Below, in pieces: positions 49,174-57,629 of a DNA stretch of 64,000 nt (positions are counted from its first letter, which is position 1; each line of letters opens with the position of its first letter). The position numbers were made by a program, and so were the translations under genes. The notes beneath the pieces are model-generated. The model worked only from the letters and a program-made list of their open reading frames with translations, searched no databases and was not told where the DNA came from. Source of the stretch: Lyticum sinuosum (lineage in GTDB: Bacteria; Pseudomonadota; Alphaproteobacteria; Rickettsiales; Midichloriaceae); assembly GCF_034471385.1 (NCBI RefSeq), contig NZ_JARGYU010000001.1:62001-126000 (forward strand), read 5' to 3'.

Positions 49174-49361
49174 ATATAATTAATTGTTTTATTATTAGTT
49201 ATGTAATATTATCCCACATAAGAGCAGTAAATTACATAATGTATAATCATTATAATAATACAAACACATATTAATATGTGATTGTAATACATATGCATAA
49301 AATTTTTTTTATATTAAGTTAGAATTTAAATTTAAGTTTGTTTTTATTAATTATTTGTTAT

Positions 49362-49456
49362 TAATCATTTTGTTAGTATTTATTATTAATTATTTTATTG
49401 ATTATTAGATGCTAAATTGTCAAACCCTGTAGTTTTAATATCAAAATATAGGTTAA
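49362..49456 (-). pseudogene. Detached copy of the dnaB 3' end
   Basis: These 95 bases repeat 49541-49635, the last 21 or so dnaB codons, stop and 33 bases of trailer, with one mismatch (A for G). The copy lies 179 bases downstream of dnaB in the pheS-dnaB convergent interval. The 84 bases between copies contain another short direct repeat, AACACATTCAT. The copy cannot express anything sensible because it begins mid-codon after AT-rich DNA. The surrounding 49139-49573 interval otherwise holds only the pheS terminator and a CACATATTAATATGTG palindrome at 49265-49280. Confidence 0.9.
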
Positions 49457-49573
49457 TATTATATAAATTTAATATTATATTAATAACACATTCATAAAAA
49501 AAAACTTATATAAATAAATAACACATTCATCAAAAAATTATAATCATTTTGTTAGTATTTATTATTAATTATT

Positions 49574-51001
49574 TTATTGATTATTAGATGCTAAATTGTC
49601 AAACCCTGTAGTTTTAATATCAAAATGTAGGTTAACAGTCCCAATAGGACCATTTCTATGTTTTGCAATGATTACTTCTGCAGTATTTTTTATTTTCATC
49701 ATTTTTTCTTGCAATTCTGTGTTTTTTTCTTTTTCACTATTCATTTTTCTACCTAAATAATATTCTTCTCGATAAATAAAGGATACTAAATCAGCATCTT
49801 GCTCTATATTTCCACTTTCACGAAGATCAGAAAGTAAAGGTCTTTTATCATCTCTGCTTTCAACTGCTCTAGAAAGTTGAGATAAAGCTATTACAGGAAT
49901 TTGTAGCTCTTTAGCTATCGCTTTTAAACCTTGAGATATCTCTCCAATTTCTTGAACACGATTATTGTAATTAAGAGATAATGATCCTCTAAGAAGTTGT
50001 AAATAGTCTACAATTAAAAGACTGATATTTTTTTGACGTTTAAGACGCCTAGCTCTTGCTCTCAATTCAAAAATACTTATAGCTGGAGTATCATCAATGT
50101 AAATAGGAAGTTGACTTATATTCCCAATTTCCCGAGATATAACTTCAAAATCATCTTTTTGTATATATCCCATACGTAAACAACTACTATCTATTTTTGT
50201 TCTTATTGCTAAAATACGATTAGCGATTTGTTCTGCCGACATTTCAAGAGAAAATATTGCAACAGATTGCTCTTTTGATATATGACCTTCTTTATAATTT
50301 CTATGAAAATCTATTGCAGAATTTAATCCAATATTAATTGCTAATGATGTTTTTCCCATAGATGGACGTGCTGCTATAATAATTAAATCCGAAGGTTGAA
50401 AACCGCCAGTAATAGAATCAAAATCAGTAAAACCACTAGTAATTCCACTAATTGCTTTATTATTAGTACGTGCATTATGTATTTTTGTAATTGTTTCAGA
50501 TACAGCTTGTTTTATAGAAAATACTTTATCATCAGATTTTCCATAAATTGCAAGATTAAATAATCTATGTTCAGCATTTTCTATACAAATTTTAACTTGA
50601 TTATCTACATCGTTACAATTTCTAGCATAAGAAGCTATATTATTTGCAATATCTATAAGTTCACGACGTAAATAATGATCATAAATAACTTTAGCTAATG
50701 AATCAATATCATTAAGCAAATTAGCTTGTACCATAAGCTCTGTTAAATAAGTATAACTACCACCCTCAATATTTTTAAAGACTTCTTCTTTATCAAAATA
50801 TGATTTTATTATTAATGCAGTAGCTGAATAACCACGGTCTATAACTAATTTTATTATTTCATATATTTTTTGATGAATTGGTAAAAAAAAATGCTGAGGT
50901 TCAATAAATCCATCTATTTTAGCTAAATAACTATTATTATTTAGTATAGCACCTAAAAGTTCTCTTTCAATCTCAGCATTATAAGGTAAATTATTATCCA
51001 T
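49574..51001 (-). CDS. dnaB: Replicative DNA helicase DnaB
   Basis: A 475-residue hexameric helicase of normal length. The N-terminal primase-interaction domain starts PYNAEIERELLGAIL; the RecA-like domain has ITSGFTDFDSITGGFQPSDLIIIAARPSMGKTS with Walker A, IFSLEMSAEQIANRILA, LLIVDYLQLLRG with Walker B, and ALSQLSRAVESRDDKRPLLSDLRESG. It unwinds DNA at the fork. A DciA-type loader (61658-62185) is in the same window, so loading probably uses DciA rather than DnaC. hemE follows upstream on the same strand, unrelated in function. Confidence 0.97.
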   Translation of the reverse strand: MDNNLPYNAEIERELLGAILNNNSYLAKIDGFIEPQHFFLPIHQKIYEIIKLVIDRGYSATALIIKSYFDKEEVFKNIEGGSYTYLTELMVQANLLNDIDSLAKVIYDHYLRRELIDIANNIASYARNCNDVDNQVKICIENAEHRLFNLAIYGKSDDKVFSIKQAVSETITKIHNARTNNKAISGITSGFTDFDSITGGFQPSDLIIIAARPSMGKTSLAINIGLNSAIDFHRNYKEGHISKEQSVAIFSLEMSAEQIANRILAIRTKIDSSCLRMGYIQKDDFEVISREIGNISQLPIYIDDTPAISIFELRARARRLKRQKNISLLIVDYLQLLRGSLSLNYNNRVQEIGEISQGLKAIAKELQIPVIALSQLSRAVESRDDKRPLLSDLRESGNIEQDADLVSFIYREEYYLGRKMNSEKEKNTELQEKMMKIKNTAEVIIAKHRNGPIGTVNLHFDIKTTGFDNLASNNQ

Positions 51002-51090
51002 GTAATTTTTAGTTATATTTTATAAAAAATATTTTAATATTATTTAATTATATTTATATTTTATGATAAAATACTCTAATAATTAATAAT

Positions 51091-52311
51091 TTATCTGTAT
51101 GATCTAACAATAGATATTAAAAATTCAACATTTGCAATTGATGTTTGTGGTAAAAGACCATGCGATGTATTTACTATTAATCTATCTGTAGGTACATTTT
51201 TAAGCAAATGATACGCATGAGCAATAATTTTAATCATTGTTTCATTATCATGTTTTGCTGTTAATAAAATATTATCAATATTTCCTTGAATTGCACATCT
51301 ATCATAAAAAGCTATATTTTTGATTTCAACATCAGCAGTACCATCTACTGCTACAGCACTTACTTCATACATAGAAAACTTTGTGTATTGATTAGAAATG
51401 CCTTTAGGAAATACTATAATAGGGATATTAGGATGAAGTGTTTTTAATTTGGAAACAATATTTTTTATAGGATTAAATATTACTGCACGACTTAACCTAA
51501 AAGGAACAATACCTGCCCAAGTATCAAAAATTTTTACTACCTCAACTCCAGCTTCTATTTGATAAGATAAATAATTTACAATATGATCAGATAAAATATT
51601 TAAAATACTAATACTATCTTCATAATTTTCATATAAAAAACGTAAAGCATTGAAAAAATTTGAACTTTTTTTACCTTCTAACATATAACAAAATAATGTC
51701 CAAGGAGCTCCTGCAAATCCAATCAAAGTAACATTAGGATGAGTAAATTTTATTACAGCACTTAATAATTTTATAGCAATTACTACTTTTTCTATTACTT
51801 CATCATTTAATTTATATTTTTTAAAATCATTTACTTGATAATCTTTTCCCAATTGACCAACTATAGGACCTTCTCCTTCAATAAAATCAACCTTAATACC
51901 TAAAGCATACAATAGTATCATAATATCAGAAAAAACAATCCCACCATCGAGATCAAATCTCTCTAATGGTTGCAATGCAGCAGTAACAGATGCATCCTTA
52001 TTAAGACACATATCTATAAAACTTTTAAAACCCTTTCTTAATTCACGGTATTCAGGTAAATATCTTCCAGCTTGTCTCATAAACCATATAGGTATTCTTC
52101 TAGGTTTGTGTCTATTTAAAACAGCAAGAATTGGTTTATAATATTCTGCTTTTTTTATTACTATCTGATTTTCAGTATGCTTTTTTTGATGATCATTATT
52201 ATCAATGTTATTATTTTCTGAAGAAATAATATCAATATTTTTATTTATATTTTGATTATTCTCATCAGATTTAAAAAAAATACTTTTTTTTAATTGTTTA
52301 TTAATTAACAT
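51091..52311 (-). CDS. hemE: Uroporphyrinogen decarboxylase
   Basis: A 406-residue protein; the conserved enzyme begins near residue 54 with KAEYYKPILAVLNRHKPRRIPIWFMRQAGRYLPEYRELR, the standard hemE opening with the RQAGRYLPEY motif. The first 50 residues are an Asn/Lys-rich tail that is not part of the family's usual 340-355 residues, so a later start may also work (Met79 would be too late). PGGWTLFCYMLEG-like (here GAPWTLFCYMLEG) and GTADVEIKNIAF are also visible. It converts uroporphyrinogen III to coproporphyrinogen III; hemJ is also in the window. Confidence 0.93.
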   Translation of the reverse strand: MLINKQLKKSIFFKSDENNQNINKNIDIISSENNNIDNNDHQKKHTENQIVIKKAEYYKPILAVLNRHKPRRIPIWFMRQAGRYLPEYRELRKGFKSFIDMCLNKDASVTAALQPLERFDLDGGIVFSDIMILLYALGIKVDFIEGEGPIVGQLGKDYQVNDFKKYKLNDEVIEKVVIAIKLLSAVIKFTHPNVTLIGFAGAPWTLFCYMLEGKKSSNFFNALRFLYENYEDSISILNILSDHIVNYLSYQIEAGVEVVKIFDTWAGIVPFRLSRAVIFNPIKNIVSKLKTLHPNIPIIVFPKGISNQYTKFSMYEVSAVAVDGTADVEIKNIAFYDRCAIQGNIDNILLTAKHDNETMIKIIAHAYHLLKNVPTDRLIVNTSHGLLPQTSIANVEFLISIVRSYR

Positions 52312-52411
52312 GTAGTTTTATAAAAGTTGTATAAATATATTACAAAAATGTTTTAAATGATATAAATATCAAATCAATTACTCATCATCAAATCAATTAT
52401 TACTAAATCAA

Positions 52412-53338
52412 TTATTCATCTAATTCAGAAATATAAAATTGTTTTAATTTTTGATTAACCATTGATGTAGTAAGTAACTTAGCTTTATCTATTTTCATTT
52501 TAGATATAATTGCTGCTAGTTTGTTTTCTTTCATGTTTTCTGCAACTTTTAAAAGTACATCTATATTAAGTGATTCAAATATATTAGCAGCTTCTTTAGG
52601 ATCCATATTTTCATAAACTTTCACCAACTTTAATATACGATTCGATCCTCCTTGACCATGCTGTTGCATATATTTTTCTAATGAATCATGCTGCTTAACT
52701 AAAATATCAATCTTGTCTTTAATATCTTTTTGGATTGTTAATAAAGCTTTTTCTTTATCTATCAACCAATTTTTTTGATTATCATTATCTTCTTTATATT
52801 TCTTCAATTCTTGTAATAATTTTATTTCATTCGGTAAAAATTCCATATCTGATAATACAGATATACAATAATTATAATTTTTCATATTATCATTGTAATC
52901 ATCATATGTTTCATTATGAAATTTGTCATATATATTTTTATTTAAGTTATTTAAGTTATTTTCTGAATTATTATTATTATTCTGATTATCATTACTTATT
53001 TTTGTATTAATTTTTGTATTATTATTAATATTTTGATTAAATTTTGTATTTTCATCGAGAATTTTAATAGGTGACTTTTGATTATCATTTGATTTTGATG
53101 ATTCGTACATACTATCTGAATTTGTATTAGAATCTGTACTAGAATCTGTATTAGATAATACTTTCGAAGAATTGTCTTTCATAGCTGATTCAACGTTTTT
53201 AGCTACATTTTTTATATTTAAAGTATTAAATTGTAAAAATTTATCGACCATATTACTATTAATTAAATCAATACCTTTCATAATACAAAAACCACTTAAA
53301 ATAACAATTAAGTATTGAAATATTTTATGTAAACCCAT
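52412..53338 (-). CDS. MotE-like flagellar motility protein
   Basis: A 308-residue protein with an N-terminal membrane segment (residues 3-24, KIFQYLIVILSGFCIMKGID), a long Asn/Ser/Asp-rich linker (about 60-150), a coiled coil near 170-220 and a C-terminal helical domain with LVKVYENMDPKEAANIFESLNIDVLLKVAENMKENKLAAIISKM. That last block is the MgtE N-terminal-like domain typical of MotE, a periplasmic chaperone of motor proteins. It lies in one strand with the DUF6468 gene, fliM and fliL, the usual alphaproteobacterial order. The inserted linker is lineage-specific. Confidence 0.72.
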   Translation of the reverse strand: MGLHKIFQYLIVILSGFCIMKGIDLINSNMVDKFLQFNTLNIKNVAKNVESAMKDNSSKVLSNTDSSTDSNTNSDSMYESSKSNDNQKSPIKILDENTKFNQNINNNTKINTKISNDNQNNNNNSENNLNNLNKNIYDKFHNETYDDYNDNMKNYNYCISVLSDMEFLPNEIKLLQELKKYKEDNDNQKNWLIDKEKALLTIQKDIKDKIDILVKQHDSLEKYMQQHGQGGSNRILKLVKVYENMDPKEAANIFESLNIDVLLKVAENMKENKLAAIISKMKIDKAKLLTTSMVNQKLKQFYISELDE

Positions 53339-53380
53339 ATAACCTGGTTATTCAAATATTATATGATTATATATTTATTT

Positions 53381-53779
53381 TTAAGCTGATATATTTGTTT
53401 TTTTATTTTTCTTAACAGAAGTTTTTTTCTGCGGATTTTTTTCAATTTTATTAATACTTTCTTTAACATTATATATTAATTCTTCAAGTCTATCAGCAAG
53501 AACATTACCTCTATCTATTATAAACCTTATATCATGTATTAATTCTTTAGCAGAATTATTTTGTTGTGTTAATTTATATAAAGTTGTGGATCCTAATTCT
53601 CTAAGATCATCAATATTTTGTTGCGACGCACCTAGTGTTTTATCTAAATTCATAAGCGCTGTTGTTATTTCATTCTTATTATTTTTTAGAGAATTAATAC
53701 GTCGCTCTAAACGAATACAAAATGCTATAGTTACACCTAAAATAACAATAATAACAATATTTAAGATAATTTCTAACAT
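53381..53779 (-). CDS. DUF6468-like flagellar-operon membrane protein
   Basis: A 132-residue protein. Residues 2-23 are a membrane anchor (LEIILNIVIIVILGVTIAFCIRLE), followed by a helical, coiled-coil-like region with NKNEITTALMNLDKTLGASQQNIDDLRELG and a Lys-rich C-terminal tail. Similar small proteins lie between fliM and motE in many Alphaproteobacteria, and both neighbours and order agree here. The exact function of that family is not known. The assignment is mostly from position and shape. Confidence 0.6.
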   Translation of the reverse strand: MLEIILNIVIIVILGVTIAFCIRLERRINSLKNNKNEITTALMNLDKTLGASQQNIDDLRELGSTTLYKLTQQNNSAKELIHDIRFIIDRGNVLADRLEELIYNVKESINKIEKNPQKKTSVKKNKKTNISA

Positions 53780-53973
53780 TTTTGTAAATTTAAAAAATTT
53801 TTAATGCTTGTTATTATTAATAATAATACTTTTTACAAATATAAAACTATCCATAAAAGATTCTATAAAGAAATTTTTAAATTCTTAAAGATCAATAAAA
53901 AAAATATATAAAATATTATTAAAATAAAATTATGAGAATAAATATAATTGTTTTTAGTATAAAAACTTATTAA

Positions 53974-54975
53974 TTAATATTTATTGTTATTTTCATCATT
54001 TTTATTCAAATCTTTATTAAATATACTAGTTACTTGTATCGCAAGATTATTTTTAATTTTTCCTAGTTTTCCATATCCGACTAAATAACCAGAGATTTTT
54101 ATCTCACTATCTTGCTCAGCATCTCTGTTAATTATTATAGTATCACCTACAGTTAGTTTACTTATATTATGTAATGATAATGATGTATTATTCATTTCTG
54201 CTCTAAGAATAACATTACTAGAATTTATTATATTTTCCATTGATTTTTGCCATTTTTCATCAGATGGACTCGAAATTTCATTTGATTTATCAACTTGTGC
54301 TAGTAAATTTCTTATATAATTAATAGCATTAAATGGCATTATAAAATGCAATATTCCTGCATTTTTATTATTTTGAGTAAATCTTATAGCCATATGTATG
54401 ACATTATCATTATCATCTAGATACATTATATATTCTGAATTTGTATCTACCTTATTTATTTTAAATGATAAATCTATTAATCCACTCATTGCTTCAATAA
54501 ATCCACTGAATATTTTAACACTTATATCTTCAATGATAGTTGCCTCCATACTGCTAAATTGTCTTTCTTTTATGACTAATGGATTTTTATCTGGATTTCC
54601 TCCAAACATATTTTCTAATAAGCAATAAACTAAATCACTATGATAAATAAGTACACATTCTGAATGTAGTTGTGGAATAGTAAAAGATACACCAACACCT
54701 TTTTTAATATATTCACTATTAGAAAAATGACTCCATTTTACAATTTTCATCAGTAAAATAGAAAGATCCATATCATTCTTAGCATAATTTCTAACATATG
54801 TTGATATCTTTTCAAAGAATGCATACATTATATTCCTGAGGCCAGGTATAGAATCTACGGTTGCTTCGCTTTGTTTATTTATTATTTCTAGAATTCCACT
54901 ATTTTTCTGTTGATTGTAATTCTTTTTTGTAGTATTACCTCCAGTTTTAGAAGATCTTGTATCGTCTGTTAACAT
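53974..54975 (-). CDS. fliM: Flagellar motor switch protein FliM
   Basis: A 333-residue protein with the FliM middle domain: DSIPGLRNIMYAFFEKISTYVRN, VSFTIPQLHSECVLIYHSDLVYCLLENMFGGNP and ATIIEDISVKIFSGFIEAMSGLI, and the C-terminal SpoA/FliN-like region LTVGDTIIINRDAEQDSEIKISGYLVGYGKLG. It forms the rotor C-ring with FliG and FliN. The usual N-terminal LSQ-x-EIDALL peptide that binds phospho-CheY is missing: residues 1-25 are Thr/Ser/Asn/Lys-rich (MLTDDTRSSKTGGNTTKKNY). The flanking order fliL-fliM-DUF6468-motE is conserved. Confidence 0.9.
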   Translation of the reverse strand: MLTDDTRSSKTGGNTTKKNYNQQKNSGILEIINKQSEATVDSIPGLRNIMYAFFEKISTYVRNYAKNDMDLSILLMKIVKWSHFSNSEYIKKGVGVSFTIPQLHSECVLIYHSDLVYCLLENMFGGNPDKNPLVIKERQFSSMEATIIEDISVKIFSGFIEAMSGLIDLSFKINKVDTNSEYIMYLDDNDNVIHMAIRFTQNNKNAGILHFIMPFNAINYIRNLLAQVDKSNEISSPSDEKWQKSMENIINSSNVILRAEMNNTSLSLHNISKLTVGDTIIINRDAEQDSEIKISGYLVGYGKLGKIKNNLAIQVTSIFNKDLNKNDENNNKY

Positions 54976-55180
54976 TTTTAATATTTAATCAAAGTTTATT
55001 TCTAGTTAATAATAAAAATAATTGCATCAATATATACAATTATTTAAACTCATAATTATTTATTATCATAATTATATTATTTTAGTATTTTATCAACTTT
55101 ATATTGTTTTATTAATACTTTAAATTTAAATTATTTACTTCCTTAATTAATTTTTTTCCTTATAAAGTATTATCTAAGTA

Positions 55181-55765
55181 TTATCTTATTAAAATATCTT
55201 TGATAAATATAGCATCGATTTTTTCAGGATATATAAGTGTATTCATCCTTAATAATAAATCTCCTCTTAGTTTATACATTGAAAAATTAGAATTCAAACC
55301 ATCTGGTTGCATTTGTCTTAAATATGATTGTATAACATCTTCAACTTGAGGCAAAATACTTATCGTTTTTTCATAAGCTTTTTTATCATAAAATTTAACA
55401 TTCAATGTTATTTTTAAAAATTTAGTATTATCAGTTTCTAATTGAACAATAATATCCCTCATTTCATAATAAACTTTTTGCTCTTCTAATAAATCAGGAT
55501 CTTGATTTAATGCTGCAGGAATGTTTTTTTGATTTTTGCAAGTATCAGTATCTTTTCCATATATATAGATAAGTAATAATCCTATTGACATCGATACAAT
55601 ATAAAAAATTATTCTTTTCTTAACAGAATCTTTTACATTTTCATCTATATTTTGATCATTGATATTTTGATCAGAGTTTAAATTTTTTTGATTATCTATT
55701 TCTTGATCTGTTGTTTTATCTTTCTCTACAGTATTATTTTGATTCATCATTTTTTTTAAAAACAA
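55181..55765 (-). CDS. fliL: Flagellar basal body-associated protein FliL
   Basis: A 194-residue protein. Residues 1-48 are a polar, Asn/Asp-rich cytosolic tail, followed by a membrane segment (about 50-70, RIIFYIVSMSIGLLLIYIYG) and a periplasmic domain with VYYEMRDIIVQLETDNTKFLKITLNVKF, KTISILPQVEDVIQSYLRQM and a last stretch MNTLIYPEKIDAIFIKDILIR. These match the FliL core, where the family ends in a strand before F-x-x-F-x-x-Q. FliL supports stator assembly. It heads the fliL-fliM-DUF6468-motE set. Confidence 0.83.
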   Translation of the reverse strand: MFLKKMMNQNNTVEKDKTTDQEIDNQKNLNSDQNINDQNIDENVKDSVKKRIIFYIVSMSIGLLLIYIYGKDTDTCKNQKNIPAALNQDPDLLEEQKVYYEMRDIIVQLETDNTKFLKITLNVKFYDKKAYEKTISILPQVEDVIQSYLRQMQPDGLNSNFSMYKLRGDLLLRMNTLIYPEKIDAIFIKDILIR

Positions 55766-55795
55766 TAATATTATTTAAATAATTATTGATTAATA

Positions 55796-55922
55796 GTATT
55801 TAACAAAAAGATTAATGGCTAGTGTTGAATACTCAATTAGCAATGGACAGGATCAATATCTGCTTAAATACTCAGTAACAACAGTTATTTCACTTATTAA
55901 AATTTATTTATACGTTATATGA
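55796..55922 (+). pseudogene. Fragment of a P44-like outer-membrane protein gene
   Basis: Between fliL and rplL, bases 55798-55856 are identical over 59 positions to bases 5806-5864 (minus strand) of the porin gene. In frame from 55799 the fragment reads LTKRLMASVEYSISNGQDQ, then diverges to YLLKYSVTTVISLIK and stops at 55920-55922. The diverged tail still resembles the porin C-terminus (LQHSVSASVALIF). Upstream the frame is closed by stops within 10 bases of the homology. The rest of the 55766-56111 spacer shows nothing else. It is a remnant or donor copy of a paralogue. Confidence 0.85.
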
Positions 55923-56111
55923 AAACTATTTGCATTTTAATATTTACAATACACACTTAATACACACTAAGTGCATATTATAAAAAATCTAATCGCAATA
56001 TTTTATCTTATAGTATAATTTTAGTTTATAATATCAACAACTATAAAGTAACAACTGTTTTTATCAACATTACTAATAAATACAATAAAAAAATATGTAC
56101 TATGATTTGAT

Positions 56112-56510
56112 TTAAGATACAAGAACTTTACCCCCAGCTTCTTCAATAGCTTTTTTATGTTTTTCTGATGTTACTTTATCAGTTGAAATTAGCATTTGAG
56201 GTTGTTCAGAGCTTGATTTTTCGACAAATTCTTTAGCAGATGTCAATGTCAAATCTTTGTTTATTTCTCTTACAACTTTAATAAGAGATAATTTTTTTGC
56301 TGGATCAAAGCCAATTACCTTTATATCGAAGCTTGTTTTTTCTTCAACTTCGTTGGATGCTGCACTATTATCAGATGTTTGCATAGGAGCTACTGCCATT
56401 GCTGTAGCTTTTACATCCCACTTGATCTCTAATAATTTAGATAATTCTGACATTTCTAAAACAGTAAGTTCAGATAAACTTTCTACAATTGATTTTAATT
56501 TTTCTGTCAT
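56112..56510 (-). CDS. rplL: 50S ribosomal protein L7/L12
   Basis: A 132-residue acidic protein with the L7/L12 arrangement: N-terminal dimerisation region (KSIVESLSELTVLEMSELSKLLEIKW), a hinge rich in Ala/Met/Ser, and the C-terminal domain with FDIKVIGFDPAKKLSLIKVVREI, LTLTSAKEFVEKSS and KAIEEAGGKVLV. It recruits translation factors as part of the ribosomal stalk. It follows rplJ by 79 bases, the normal order, but rpoB does not follow; the next gene is fliL. Confidence 0.97.
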   Translation of the reverse strand: MTEKLKSIVESLSELTVLEMSELSKLLEIKWDVKATAMAVAPMQTSDNSAASNEVEEKTSFDIKVIGFDPAKKLSLIKVVREINKDLTLTSAKEFVEKSSSEQPQMLISTDKVTSEKHKKAIEEAGGKVLVS

Positions 56511-56589
56511 TTTTTTTATTTATAATTTTTAATTGTTAATAAAATAATAGATTTTTATAAAAATTTTATATTGAATTTTTTATATTGAA

Positions 56590-57138
56590 TTAGGTATTCC
56601 TTTTAATTAAGAAATTATTAATTACACAAATAATATCACGCTTAGAAGCCCTCATTACTGATATTAATTTTAATTGAGGAGCTTGAATTACACCTAAGAT
56701 TTGAGCTCGTATTTCATTTTTAGAAGGCAATTTAGATATTTTTTCAATATCAAGTTTAGAAAATGATTGTTTTTTATTTTCAGTAAATAAACATCCACCT
56801 AATAACTCAACCTTTGATGTTTCTTTTGAGAATTCACAAATACTCTTAGCAACATCAGTTATTTGATTTTCTGTGATAAAAACAAATATATTAGGTCCAT
56901 TTAATAAACCATCTATATAATCGTATATACCATGATTTTTTACGCCAATTTTCATTATTGTGTTCTTTTCAATAAAACACTCTCCTGCATTATTATTTCT
57001 AATTCTGCATTTTAAATCCCACATCTCAGTTGGCTTAATATTGTTATTTTTAAGAACAAAAATAGCCTGGTATTGTGATATACACTTAGTAATTTTTTGT
57101 AATCCCTCAATTTTTTTTATTTTTCTGTTTTTTTCCAT
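56590..57138 (-). CDS. rplJ: 50S ribosomal protein L10
   Basis: A 182-residue stalk-base protein. It begins MEKNRKIKKIEGLQKITKCISQYQAIFVLKNNNIKPTEM, the standard L10 opening, and continues with IRNNNAGECFIEKNTIMKIG and LLGGCLFTENK. C-terminal residues form the helix that binds L7/L12. It and rplL make the stalk operon, which is autoregulated by L10 at a leader in many bacteria; no leader structure is clearly visible here. rplK and rplA, which normally precede it, are absent upstream. Confidence 0.95.
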   Translation of the reverse strand: MEKNRKIKKIEGLQKITKCISQYQAIFVLKNNNIKPTEMWDLKCRIRNNNAGECFIEKNTIMKIGVKNHGIYDYIDGLLNGPNIFVFITENQITDVAKSICEFSKETSKVELLGGCLFTENKKQSFSKLDIEKISKLPSKNEIRAQILGVIQAPQLKLISVMRASKRDIICVINNFLIKRNT

Positions 57139-57629
57139 TTTAGGGATAATAACTTAACTTTTTATATAATAACATATAGATCATTTATCTTATCATCAGA
57201 AGCAATTCGTAAATGTAGATTTATAGTATTTATTCAGAATTGTTTGCAATATCACAAAGATGAATTAATAGCCATTAATCTACAAAAAGACAAATAATCA
57301 ACTGTGGTAATAGCACACATTATATAGCTATATCAATTTTATATTATAAAGGCAAGGATATAATAATTGATTAAATTAATAATTTTAATATATTTTATAT
57401 ATTAATAATTAATATGATGTTTAAAATTTTTATTCTTATTTTTTATAAGAAAAAATGTTTAATAAGTTTTTATATTAATATTATTAGTTTTATTAAGCAT
57501 TAATTATATTTTCCAGTATTTATTTTTCGATCTAATTTAATAGATCATTAATATTTTATATTATTTATTTGATAATACAATAGATATATTATAAACATAA
57601 ATTATATATTTTATAAATTTTAATATAAT
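57139..57629. other. 491-base spacer upstream of rplJ with no recognised gene
   Basis: This interval between murB (stop 57630) and rplJ (start 57138) would hold the L10 leader and promoter. A relatively GC-rich patch (57295-57325, ACTGTGGTAATAGCACACA) is seen. I could not fold a kink-turn leader by eye. No remnant of rplA or rplK was recognised. Confidence 0.4.

Noticed and set aside
49265..49280. CACATATTAATATGTG perfect palindrome after pheS
   Set aside because: Could be an operator but lies downstream of two convergent genes; AT palindromes of this size are expected by chance.
57139..57629. L10 leader or rplA remnant upstream of rplJ
   Set aside because: No kink-turn or coding similarity could be recognised by eye.
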